From NCBI GenBank assembly GCA_004151065.3, contig NWUY0300008590.1:46780-67745 (forward strand): a stretch of 20,966 nt of DNA. Direction: 5' to 3'. Source of the DNA: Larix sibirica (lineage: Eukaryota > Streptophyta > Pinopsida > Pinales > Pinaceae). Shown here piece by piece: positions 9,721 to 19,675 of the stretch. Below the pieces are notes generated by a model. That model had not been told where the DNA came from and searched no databases. It was given only the letters and a program-made list of their open reading frames with translations. The stretch's first letter is position 1. Every line of letters begins with the position of its first letter. Both the position numbers and the translations under genes were made by a program.

Positions 9721-10800
9721 AGGTTCTCTATTGGATTTATCCTTACCCATGCTTCATTGGCTCAAAGAATCCCACCAAGAACGGAGGACCAACGACTCTA
9801 TGGCTCAACTTATCCACAAGATTCAAGAGGATCCTAATCCACCTAAGTGATACACTTGGCAACAAGATACCATGAACAATAGAGGCCATGTTTTTCTATT
9901 CTAAAATTCAAGTTTAAACCCAAGGTCATGTTAGAGGAGTTGCATTCATCTTCTACTGTGGGTCACTTTGGATTTCACAAAACCTATGAGTGCATTAATC
10001 ACTCTTGATTTTGGAAATGCATGACAAAATAAATCCAAGCTATTGTAGCCTCATGAAACATCTATCAATGAAACAAAGAGGAGATAGTTAAAACTCCAAG
10101 TAAATTGCAATTACTATCTATACTAGCTACTATATGGACAATAATTCATATGGATTTTATTCTAGGACTTCCAACAACATGCAACAAATCAGTCATTGTG
10201 GTGGTAGTTTCCCACATTTCTAAATATGATCATGTTTATGTCCTAATGCTCCTATTTAAACCTTCCATAGTTGCCTAGGTTTTCATGGATCATGTTTTTA
10301 AGTTACAAGATATTCCCACTTCCATTGTGTCGAACTCTAACCCCACATTCACCAACGAATTTTGGTAGGAGTTGTTTCAACACCAAGGTATAGAGTGGAA
10401 CATGATCACAACTTAAATTCCTAAAACTAATGGTAAAAAAAATAGGTCAACCAGTGCTTAGAAATCTAATTGACATGCTTTGATTTAGATAGGCAACACT
10501 AGTAGATAGAGTGGCTACCCTTTATAGAATGGTGGTATAATACAACCGATAATGGCACTACCACAATGACACCATATGAACTGGACTATGGTCGAAAAAC
10601 CCCTTTAATGGCTCCATATTTACCACACACCTCCAAGGTTCAAATAATAGATTGCATGCTTCACGCCAAATGGGCCATCCTCTACACACTTAAGGACAAT
10701 TTGGTGATGGCTCAAAATTGCATGAAGCAATAGGCTAACCATCATCGCTCTTGGTGCTCTTTTCTAGAAGTGGATAAGGTTTTTCTTCACCTACAACTTA
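9721..10800 (+). pseudogene. Integrase remnant
   Basis: Integrase would insert the cDNA copy. LEELHSSSTVGHFGFHKTY (about 9931-9987) keeps the two histidines of the N-terminal zinc-binding motif, but the paired cysteines downstream are lost. The core follows: HMDFILGLPTTCNKSVIVVVV has the first catalytic aspartate at 10153-10155. FKLQDIPTSIVSNSNPTF then has asparagine (10333-10335) where the second aspartate is expected, and NEFW, a stop, then ELFQHQGIEW continues. The expected glutamate region reads NGKKNRSTS, without it. The C-terminal part (WWYNT-type and LKDNL-type segments, 10525-10740) is faintly visible. Two of three catalytic acids are missing. Confidence 0.86.
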
Positions 10801-11059
10801 CTAGCATACCCCTCTCAAAGATAAAGTCCACCAGAAGTTCGTGTTGAAATTCTATAGAACCTATTAGATCCTCCAACACACTGTACAAGTTCCCATAGAT
10901 AGGATTTTCCAATCCACTCCAAAATCCATCACATCTTTCATGTGTCTTGTTTGAAGAAGATGGTGGGTTCAAATTGTTGAGTTCAACTTAACCTTCCAAA
11001 ACTTGATGAAGAAGGGTCAATATTTTGGATCTTTTCAAAGGCAATATTGACCACGAAAG

Positions 11060-11200
11060 TGCATCGACGCATTATCCTATATGTTTTATTTCAATGGAAA
11101 TATATGCATCTAGAAGATGTCACTTGGGAACCAACAAGGATTTTACAGTAGTTTCCGCACCTACAGCCTTGAAGACAACATTGCCTTTGAAGGGGGAGCA
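11060..11200 (+). pseudogene. Chromodomain remnant and Pol C-terminus
   Basis: QWKYMHLEDVTWEP (about 11092-11133) carries the tryptophan-rich core of the integrase-linked chromodomain, which directs chromoviruses to particular chromatin. After a frameshift, LEDNIAFEGGA (11168-11200) is the usual acidic end of Pol, running into the polypurine tract. The conserved tail and its overlap with the tract support one contiguous element. Confidence 0.82.
11189..11200 (+). other. Polypurine tract of the chromovirus
   Basis: GAAGGGGGAGCA lies immediately before the 3' LTR, where plus-strand DNA synthesis is primed. It overlaps the last Pol codons (E-G-G-A). It is well preserved compared with the primer-binding site. 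Confidence 0.88.
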
Positions 11201-11657
11201 TATTAAGGTCCTACCCTAACCTCTCTACCTTGGGTACTTAGTAGTTAGTAAATTAATGTATGGGGCCTTGTATTTGAATAAGGCCCATTAGATAGTTAGT
11301 GGTAGTTATTTAATGTGAAAACAGTTTTCCTTATTAAATAAGGCCCACTAGGTGGTTGGTACCCATTAACAACAGGACCACAAGTAGTTAGGGTTTTTTC
11401 TATTAAGAAGATATTTATGGAGCCAGAAGGCTATGGAATTTTTTGTGGCATGTTGTTAATATTGTATTTGGAGCTCTACTCATAGGAGATTGCCCCCTTG
11501 AAGAGGCCCGTGAACATTGCTCAATATGTTGTAGATCTTCAATACAAGGGATATATTCTACAAGTTTAATCTTTTTTCTCTTGCATTTTATTTTTCCCAT
11601 TTAATTTCTCTAAACATTGCTCATGTTTAGCTATTTTTTCTAGTTAAGTACGTTACA
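11201..11657 (+). repeat. Chromovirus 3' LTR
   Basis: It begins TATTAAGGTCC, where the 5' copy has TGTTAGAGTCC, so the terminal TG has become TA here. It ends CGTTACA. It aligns with the 5' LTR throughout, with many substitutions and small indels. The start is fixed by the polypurine tract just upstream. Confidence 0.93.
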
Positions 11658-14600
11658 ACCTATCCATGAAAGCACACATATAATCAAACAAGAAATCTAA
11701 ATCCTAAGATCCAAGGGATCATTTCCATTAAAATCCAATAAATGGGGTAACTCTTCATTGCATACCTTAGGTTGTGAAATATTAAATCAATTAAGTTGCA
11801 TGGAAATAATAAATAAATTAATATGTTTAGATGTTAGGTAAGGGAGGAACCTAGTAAATTAGGTCTAGCCAGGGTAGTTGTGAGAAGGAGTGTTTTCCTC
11901 CCCACCTAGGGTTCATTCTTGAAAGTGACATGTTGAGTCCTTAATGAGTATATTGGTCTAATGAACTTTATTCCTATGTAGACAAAGCGTTGATCTTCTG
12001 CAAAATCCAATTTACCCTAGGTACCATGCTTGAAATGAGGGGGAGTGCTCAACATGTTTCCCCAAGATGTGTATTTCATAAAAGAAGGTAAGGGAGCGAC
12101 CTCTCCTTGTGGGATAAATTGAACCATGTTATCTTCAACATTTTCAAACCTTTTGATCTTATCACAAGGTGTGACACTTTTTTATTATTATACTAGTTGT
12201 CTTGAAATTTTGAGATTTTAACAATCAAAACAATGTCAACACCCACTTCTTGAATAGTCACATACTTGGTGATTTTAAAGGATGGATCGTCATGGAACAT
12301 ATCAAAAGGCAGGATGGAATGCTCTAAAGTGACCACACCAAAAATATCATAAAAGGACAAGAAAAGATTTTCACTATGTTTCGTTTTAGGTGGAAGGGAT
12401 GGTGTTTGAAACACCTTCAAACCAAAAATATCATAAAAGGACAAGAAAAGAGTTTCACTATGTTTCGTTTTAGGTGGAAGGGATGGTGTTTGAAACACCT
12501 TCAACGCATTTTTAATTCATTGTGGTATGTGAACGGTGTCCAGTGGATTCATATTGGTCGAGGTTTTAGTTTAATATGTGATCACATCATAAGACTTACA
12601 ACCAATATGAGAGCTATTAGGAGGTGGATTTGAAACCATTTTTTGTGTGTGTTTAAACCACAAATTACCCTTGAACTAATTAAAGAACGATGTTTATAAC
12701 TTATAGGTGCTTCGTCTATGGGTATCCTGAATATACTATGCCATAAGTGTACTACAAACTCACTTGTAATGATGAGACTTCTTCCAAGTTATCACATTCT
12801 ATCATTGTGACTCATAAGGATCAATACAATAAAGTGAAATGGCTTTGGAAAAAAGTAAGGCTTTAGCTTTCAATCTGAGAGCATAGAGGCAAAAAGAAAA
12901 AGTTATCATCAATAGATGGACTAATAGATCAAAGCCTTTGACAATGAAGATACGATAGATGTACTTTAATCTAGGACACCATGGCATGACCTCCAAACCA
13001 CATGGACTATTCAATACTCGCATAAAATGTTATGAACATTTGGGTTGATTTAAATGAGTTAAGTTGGAATATGGCATGGCTTCAAGAAGTTGACTTTCAA
13101 TTTTCTACCTCAACGCATGGTCAACTAAGTTAGTGGTGGAATGGTCAAGTAGATAGGTGATTAATGAGTCAATGATAAACAAGAACACATTATTGTCGAC
13201 TATTATTCTATAGACAAATAGAAAGGATGGTTATGCTATTAAAGAATATGTAGATGACTAGATGACTTTGAAGTAAGACCAATACAAAATTTTCGATGAA
13301 ATAATTAGTTGAGATAATCATTTGGTGAGATTTAAGTGGGTGAGATCGAATCAATAGGAACATTGCCAACTAGAGAATGGGGTAATGGATGCATGTCATT
13401 GGAGCATTGTTGAATGGTAGTCGACTGATTAAGCACATGTGTCAATGGAGTAGTTGTTAATGTTGTAGTGGCCAACAAGAGCTTGTTGTGTGGACAAGAG
13501 AGTGACTAGGATGTAAATATTTTTAAGCCAAATGGTGGTAATGAAACCATTTTGGTAACTAAAGACCAAATGAATTCGAAGAACAAAAATTATTCTTAGT
13601 TGAAGGCCTTTACTTAAATTTGAACAATAGGTCATACAAGGATTGGTTGGTTCATTCGAAAGATAGTCAAAGTTGTTCGAATTTCAAGAGAAGAGCACTG
13701 AGTTTGGAGTTCTAGTGGAGCCTGTAATCGACAACATTGCAATTAGACCAAAGGAAAGATCCATTGTTGTAGCAATTTAGTTATTTACACAATAGTAGAA
13801 GCTCATAGAGCACATTTCCAATTTGTTTCCATGAGACCCAAAAAAACACAATCGAGCAAGCCATTTCAAGTTAGAGTTTCCCAACCGCATTGGGCTTCTC
13901 CATCATAAACTTATGCATCCTACTTTTGAATGTGGTTGTCTACTATTGTGTTAAGCCCTTTTCTTTACTTAGACAATAATAGTAAATTTACAACATCATT
14001 TTAAACTCAAAAGCGATAGTTTTAATCGAATAAATATCATAAGGTTCATGTTGGAGAATTATGTTGACCGTGGATTAAAATAGTACAGATCACATAATTT
14101 GTCTAATTTACAAATAGTTATAAATATCTGATGTAAATATAACAATGCTTGAGATTGTGATATTTGTTTTCTAAGTAAATACCTTAGGGGAAACCTCTTG
14201 GGCACTTCCCTTCATTTTGAGAATGATACCGAAGGTAAACCTTAGATTCTTCATGGCATAAGGTCAAGTTAACAACTGATGAATAGATCATATATGACTC
14301 ATCAACAATCGACCCACTAAGAAAAACCGTGTCTCAAAAAAATATTGAACTCAAATAAGAAGGATAATAATTTTTCCTCACAACCACTCAAACTACTCCT
14401 AATTAACAAAATCATAAAATTATTGACAACATAAACACTAATCTACCTCCATAGTTAAAGTTGTAGACTTGGAAAAAAAAAACATAACCTCTTAACTAAA
14501 AATAAAATAATCATATTCTATATCCTTTTACATTAAAAAAATAACCAATTACTCACACTCCTCGTACCTCTTTAATTTTATTATACATACTCCTTTTCTT

Positions 14601-15860
14601 TTTTAAAACACTATCTTTTATTTTTAACAAAAATATGAAGTTTCTTAATTTTACAGTATCTTACCCTACCTAACCCATGTTAACTAACCAATTGTTCACG
14701 TTCATAAGGAAAACATTTTTAACATATATGCTCGTTCCCTTTTTGAAATATTCAAACTTGTGAAAAAAAAGTTTACTTTTCACATAGCATTGTTCAAGTT
14801 TATTTATTTTTATTTTTTATTAAAATATAAAAAGTATTCGTTTGAATGGTTGGGAGATAAGTTTAAATTTTCTATATTGAAATTTTTAATAAAATATTGT
14901 GTTTTAGGTATAAGATAGATAGTTTAAGTAGGCTAAAAAAATCGATGATTTGCATTCATTATCTGATATTTTTTCATGCAAAATTCCGGTGTAAATTGTT
15001 GAAATTTTAAATTTAGGTTGCTGGAATTGCATACGCAAGGTGCCCCAAGGGTAATCGAGGTCACGAAATCCATTTCTGCAATTAAAATTTCAATTTGAAC
15101 AATTAAAATCGCAATTTCAACAAAAATTACATCAACAAATTTCAACAAAAATCACAAAAAAAATACAAATCATCTATAGTTTAGCTTACTCCATTTAAAA
15201 CATCTTAACTTTAAATTAAAACCCTAATTTCCTATTAAATATAAGTGATAAATAATTACACCTAAAATATAATTTATATTACCAACCAAGCAAAATTTAA
15301 AAGTAACTTTTACTCAAATAATATTTACAAATTCTCATAAATCCAAAAAAATTTATATATCACTAACACCAACCATCAATCATAAACCATTTATCTATCC
15401 TGAAACTCCTCTCAGCTACTCCTCACCTACTACCTTCCCATCCTACCATACCACGTATTCTCTTCCCTTTCATTCGTTTTATGTCCTCTTTCCCCATCCC
15501 TATCCCTATCGTTATGTGGTTATGTGTGATGGGAAGACACCTTACAACGTGTTGCCATATTTCCAAAATGATGAGATTTTTTGTTCTACATTGATATAGT
15601 ACTCACCTACCCACAAGATAAAGTTGCAAAAGTGACCTTCCTAACCATGGTGGCCAACTTGCAAACGTGGCCTTCCTAACCTTCCTGTAGGGCACCCTAA
15701 TAAGAACCGTCATCCGTGACATCAACTATTGTTGTACTTAAAACAAATTTGTCCTTTCAAGTTTCCACTGGAAAGACAAATTGGCCCTTTCCAACGCTTC
15801 TAATTTTTTTGGGTATGAAATCAACTTCCTACTGGCATCTAGTGGCATCCACCTATAAAA
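11658..15860. other. Long A+T-rich stretch, no gene recognised
   Basis: Apart from the 84-bp duplication at 12337-12504, I find nothing assignable in these 4.2 kb. Open frames are short, and none resembles a known family. Bases 14300-15360 are very A+T-rich with A and T runs. A short C/T-rich segment spans 15400-15510. A weak 36-bp duplication at about 15623-15681 (TTGCAAAAGTGACC and TTGCAAACGTGGCC, each followed by TTCCTAACC) is visible. Parts may be unrecognisably old transposons. Confidence 0.55.
12337..12504. repeat. 84-bp tandem duplication, one mismatch
   Basis: Units 12337-12420 and 12421-12504 differ at one base (GATTTTC against GAGTTTC). The length is exactly 28 codons, so frames pass through unbroken on both strands. 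The minus-strand frame 12193-12504 repeats KVFQTPSLPPKTKHSE twice, then runs on to DMFHDDPSFKITKYV and a stop. The plus strand is open too, so frame preservation alone does not show coding. High identity means a recent event. I do not recognise the peptide. Confidence 0.93.
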
Positions 15861-15864
15861 ATTA

Positions 15865-16146
15865 ATGTTTTGGCAATATTATCACACTTATGGGATGGAA
15901 ACAATATCGATATTTTCTCTTTTTATTGTATCATTCCTTTGTATTGGACATATGAGGGATTTGATTTGTCACTTTGCTACATATGAGGTTTTCCTTTTAA
16001 ACGCTTTGCATGTTGTGTTGGTTGGTTCCAACACAATTTATCCACAATCTCTTAACACAATTTATCCACAATCTCTTATTGTCCTTGTACATCACCAAAC
16101 AAAAGTGAAATTTTATGGTTTTATTTATTATGTTCTTGACATTTAG
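15865..16146 (+). other. Open frame of 93 codons, coding status doubtful
   Basis: The frame starts with ATG and translates to a hydrophobic, leucine- and isoleucine-rich peptide without a recognisable motif. The perfect 24-bp duplication at 16030-16077 is in frame and gives NTIYPQSL twice. In such A+T-rich sequence a frame of this size is expected by chance. No splice sites or relatives are known to me, so I do not call it a gene. Confidence 0.2.
16030..16077. repeat. Perfect 24-bp tandem duplication
   Basis: Two identical units, 16030-16053 and 16054-16077, begin AACACAATTTATCC and end ACAATCTCTT. The identity suggests a recent slippage event. Confidence 0.95.
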
Positions 16147-16279
16147 TATTCGGGTCGAGGCATTAGTTTAGGGTATGACTTCAATTTTTGCAATTCTATA
16201 CAAGTTTTTCTATAGTTTGTTTTTTATAAATTTAATTTATTTTTTTTAAATCTATTTATCTTGTTTTTCATTGGTGTCG

Positions 16280-16360
16280 TGCTAGTGATGCTTTCCTGGG
16301 GCGTTGGGCCCCAGGCCCCAACGGCGGGTTTGTGTCAGCTGGGTAGCACGTTCACTAGCA
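16280..16360. repeat. Nested inverted repeat at the edge of a G+C-rich island
   Basis: Outer arms TGCTAGTGA (16280-16288) and TCACTAGCA (16352-16360) are perfectly complementary. Inside them, CGTTGGG (16302-16308) and CCCAACG (16317-16323) form a second stem, extended by CC/GG with one bulged C. The segment stands out from the A+T-rich background. It could be the end or whole of a small fold-back element, or a structured RNA if transcribed. Nothing in the sequence decides between these. Confidence 0.75.
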
Positions 16361-17100
16361 AGCATTAAATATTTTGCAGGGTTCTGGACGCTTGAAGGAA
16401 CTGCAGGGCAAGTTTAATACACCAACAGTCCAAGCTTTTTCATCCCCTCCACCTATGTAATCTCTTCGGCTTTGCATCCTCGTGCCCTCTCTTTGGCTTC
16501 GCATCCCCGTGCCCACAACTCCAAAGATACCATTGTTTCCATACTTAGACATGCTTAGCCTGTCGAGCTCATAGCACCCATTTTAAGCAGAACCCTCCAA
16601 CTACAGCTTCTACTAGCATGAGGGACCAACGCTGAAGGAGACACATAGTTAACCCAATGCGCAGAAGCAAGTGAAGAGTGATGCTCAAAAAAAGCCCCGA
16701 CAAATAGCTGGGAAGGAAGCACCCGCGCGCAAGATGGGATATCAACAAAAGTGTGAAATAAAAATCATCGACCCAATCGAATGCGCAAGCTTGGATAATA
16801 TTTGGTTAAAATTTTGGTAACTACCATCCATATGTCTATACTACCCGAAGCATTCACATTAATAGATCTTTCATTCAAGTTAAAATACAAAACCATGCTT
16901 TGAAGTATAGACTCTGCTTTCACACGGGAGTTTCTCTTCTGTATATAGAGATTTTGTTTAGGAGCACAATGTTTTATGATCGGTTTGATATTGTCATTGT
17001 GCGCAGAGGCCATTTGCAACACTAAATGGTCCCATTATCATCATGGGATGGTCTCCAATGAATGCAGTCAACACATATCTAGAAACTATAAAACTGGTAA
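16361..17100. other. Relatively G+C-rich island, unassigned
   Basis: Bases up to about 16760 are clearly richer in G+C and CpG than the neighbours (for example CACCCGCGCGC near 16720), then composition falls back. A 27-bp imperfect duplication at 16462-16515 repeats CTCTTCGGCTTTGCATCC and CTCTTTGGCTTCGCATCC, each followed by a CGTGCCC. No tRNA, rRNA or organelle gene is recognised. A younger insertion is one explanation; I cannot identify its ends. Confidence 0.5.
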
Positions 17101-17109
17101 GTCAACACA

Positions 17110-18740
17110 TTCTCTTATGCTCTAGCTCCCATAAAATCTTAACTCCAAATGGTTCTTTAAAAATGTCTTTTATTGCATAACCACATCTCTTTTGTAGCAT
17201 GCACTCTTAACTTTAATTTTAAATGGTGCTTTAAATTTTTCCTTATCACATAATTATAATCACAACACACGTTCTCTCATGCAATCTTGTGCTCTCTCTT
17301 GTAGCATGAAATCTTAACTTTAAATGGTTCTTTAAAATTTTATTTTATTGCATAACCACACTCTCTCTTGTAGCAGGAAATCTTAACTTCAAATGGTTCT
17401 TTAAAATTTTATTTTATTGCATAACCACACTCTCTCTTGTAGCATGAAATCTTAACTTTAAATGGTAATTTAAATTTTCAACCGTACTCACAACACACAA
17501 TCTTGAGTACACACAATCTTGTTCTCTCATAACATAAAATCTTAACTTCAAATGGTTCTTTAAAATTTTATTTTATTACACAACTACACTCTCTTACATT
17601 CTCTTGTAGCATGCAATATTAACTTTAAATGGTGCTTTAAAATTTTCCTTATCACATAACCATAATCACCACATAGATTGTCCCATGCAATCTTAACTTT
17701 GAATGGTGTTTTAAATTTCTCCTTATCACATAACAATATTCACAACACACATTCTCCTTTGCACGCTCTCTCTTGTAGCATAAAATCTAATCTTCAAATG
17801 ATTCTTTAAAATTTTATTTTATTACATAACCATGCTCTCGTTCTCTCTTATAACATGCAATCTTTAACTTTAAATGGTGCCTTAAATTTTTCCTTATCAC
17901 AGTTCCATAATTAAAATATACATTCTCTTGTGCAATCTTATGCATGCTCTCTCTTAACGTAAAATCTTTAACTCCATTTTTTATTTTTTATTTTTATTTT
18001 TTTTTACATAACCACAATGTACATTATTTGTTAACATGTATTCTTAATTTGAAATGGACATTTAAAATTTTCCACAACTACAACTCATATTGTGCATAAT
18101 GAAAACACACATTCACCATACAATCTTATGCACAATCTTTAGTAATGTAAAATATTAACCACAACCATAATGCACATTATTTAGTAACATGCATTCCTAA
18201 TATTAAATTAACATAAAAAATTAATCATATAACCACAAGCACACAAATTTCCTTAATCATACAACCACAAGCACACAATTTTCCTTAATCATATAACCAC
18301 AAACATACAATTTTCCTTAATCATATAACCACAACCACAATGTATGGTTTCTTGTATCATGCAATTTTAATCTTATATGTTAACTTTCTCTAAAAAATTC
18401 CAAATCACATTATCATAACCACACACATACTCTCATGTATAATCTTATGCATATTGTCTTCTAGGATATAATCTTAACTTTATATGGTTTTTTATATATA
18501 TTTTTTATTAGATAGCTACATCCATAACCACAACTACAACATAGCATGTAATTTTAATCTTAAATGGTTGCATAAAATTTTCCTTAATTACATATTTACA
18601 ATCACAAGGCACACTCTAACTTGTAATCTTAATCTTCAATGTTTCCCTAAAATTTGTCTTTGAAGATACAACCACAACCATAAAATGCTCAATATAATAT
18701 TAAGCTTAAATAGTCTTTAAAATTATCCCATCCCAATGGT
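17110..18740. repeat. Degenerate satellite-like array of two alternating unit types
   Basis: About eighteen units share a core close to CTTAACTTTAAATGG followed by TTTAAA. Examples lie near 17137, 17205, 17312, 17381, 17450, 17541, 17619, 17691, 17788, 17862 and 18041. Type A continues TTTTATTTTATTGCATAACC then CTCTCTCTTGTAGCA; type B continues TTTTTCCTTATCACATAACC then ACAACACACATTCTC. Neighbouring A units at 17301, 17370 and 17439 are exactly 69 bp apart and nearly identical. Other spacings are about 70-105 bp. Types alternate irregularly, like a decayed higher-order repeat. No gene lies within. Confidence 0.85.
18221..18348. repeat. 32-bp tandem sub-array
   Basis: Units start exactly at 18221, 18253, 18285 and 18317, each opening TTAATCATAYAACCACA and closing with a TTTTCC-type end. 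The first three are complete and differ by only a few bases; the fourth breaks down after ACCACAACCACAATG. The ATAACCACA segment also occurs in the larger array, so this is probably a local amplification of one of its fragments. Confidence 0.9.
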
Positions 18741-18939
18741 TTGTTGCAACTGCAACCTCTCCCCCAAAATTTGCTTAAAATTTTAGCCCCCCCCCTTCTT
18801 TTTTTTTAAATTTCGGATGCATTCTTCTTTTATCCTTTAGATGTCAAAAGTTTGTAAATTCGGTTGCCTTAGAAAAAAAATTTAACACTTAGAAAATATT
18901 TTTGAATTTTTTTTGTTTCGGAGAAAAATTCATTTTTCC
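18741..18939. other. Spacer between the two arrays, with homopolymer runs
   Basis: This short segment contains a nine-C run (18787-18795) followed closely by a T run (18800-18808). Nothing else is recognised. Confidence 0.6.
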
Positions 18940-19450
18940 GCCGAAACAATCAGAGGTGATATCATTTTGTCGCTGAAATGATCAGGGAAAAAAATCACTT
19001 TCTATGCAATCGGAAGAAAATTGAATTTTGTTCCGAAACAATGGGGTTAGAATAAGGTGTTGCGTTGATCGGAGAACTTTTCGATCCCCCATCTAAATGA
19101 TCGATGTCGAATTGAATTTTGTTCGATACATAATCGGAGCTTGCTCCATTTTACCTGTGGCGTAAACTTTGTTTCGTCACCGAAACGTGACCAGCACGAA
19201 ACCTGTTTGTCACCAAAACGCGACTGGCGTAAATTTGGTTTTATCTCCGAAACAGAACCGACACAAGATTGAGTGTTAGCCCAAAACGGGAGTCGGTATA
19301 AAATTGTTTTCAAGCCCAAAACTTACCGATGCAAAATCGATAAACACTATGAAACAACCCCGCTGCAAAAATCAAATTTCACCCGAAACACGACCGGCGT
19401 AAAACATTTTTTATCACCGAAACATGTCGTTTAAAATATTTTTGGCCTCC
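18940..19450. repeat. Diverged 34-bp minisatellite, CpG-rich
   Basis: CCGAAAC or CCAAAAC recurs at 33-34-bp intervals, clearest from about 19179 to 19313 and again at about 19386-19425. A typical unit reads CCGAAAC, six variable bases (often ACGACC), GGCGTAAAA, then a T-rich tail ending TTTATCA. Other units, such as CTGAAATGATC and CCGAAACAATGG, are more diverged. Units vary at many sites but keep CpG at the start and in GGCG, unusual in this CpG-poor window. A 90-residue minus-strand frame (19047-19319) only follows the repeat. Confidence 0.85.
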
Positions 19451-19499
19451 GATGTAATGTAAAACCATGTGAAAAAGGTTGTTCCCGACGGAAAACATT

Positions 19500-19675
19500 A
19501 ATGAGCAATTAATGACTTTGTTTTAGGGTTAATTTTTTTGTTTGAAAGGGGTATTTTCGATTTTTTAATCGTTCCATTGTAATACGCCTTGCCTCGTTCG
19601 AATACTGTGAATCACTGCCATAGCACCTGCGCCATCTGGAGCATCCCTTCTGATGAGTCACGACCGCACTACCAG
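19500..19675 (+). promoter_or_regulatory. Possible non-coding first exon of a spliced unit
   Basis: This segment, of mixed composition, ends in ACCAG followed by GTAGGTACC, a good plant splice donor with the GT at 19676-19677. The only late ATG (19653) gives a short frame that stops soon after joining either acceptor, so any exon here is best read as 5' untranslated. No convincing TATA box was fixed; the exon start is not defined. This is inference from splice signals alone. Confidence 0.35.

Larger units (their letters stand above)
5429..11657 (+). mobile_element. Dead full-length Ty3/gypsy chromovirus retrotransposon
   Basis: Two direct LTRs (5429-5866 and 11201-11657) enclose recognisable Gag, protease, reverse transcriptase, RNase H, integrase and chromodomain remnants, in the Ty3/gypsy order (integrase after RNase H). 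The element, about 6.2 kb long, has a weak primer-binding site and a clear polypurine tract at the expected places. Integrase followed by a QWKYMHLEDVTWEP segment places it among the chromoviruses, probably near the Tekay or Reina groups; the clade is inferred. Every domain has stops or frameshifts, and several are CAA or CAG to TAA or TAG changes, as expected from deamination of methylated cytosine. The LTRs differ at many sites (6 of about 55 in the first block), so insertion was long ago. No target duplication is visible: GCTTC before, ACCTA after. Confidence 0.93.

Noticed and set aside
5424-11662. Target-site duplication of the chromovirus
   Set aside because: GCTTC before the 5' LTR and ACCTA after the 3' LTR do not match, so no duplication is claimed. 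Decay, or recombination between elements, may explain it.
14933-15148. 71-residue minus-strand open frame
   Set aside because: Its N-terminal half is Ile/Val/Glu-rich because it covers simple AATTTCAACAAAAAT-type repeats; there is no coding evidence.
16376-16600. CAGGGTTCTGG as a possible hAT transposon end
   Set aside because: No complementary end or 8-bp target duplication was found nearby.
16361-16760. G+C-rich island as an organelle DNA insertion
   Set aside because: No plastid or mitochondrial gene sequence is recognised. A database comparison would be needed, so it is left unassigned.
18221-18348. Regular 32-bp repeats that might suggest a CRISPR array
   Set aside because: The units are contiguous with no unique spacers, diverge gradually, and lie in plant satellite DNA without cas genes.
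19521-19530. TTTTAGGGTT, resembling a plant telomere repeat
   Set aside because: Only one copy is present; a single match is expected by chance and is common in plant leaders.
19590-19605. CGTTCGAATACTG, resembling the B box of a tRNA gene
   Set aside because: No matching A box, acceptor stem or cloverleaf can be built around it.
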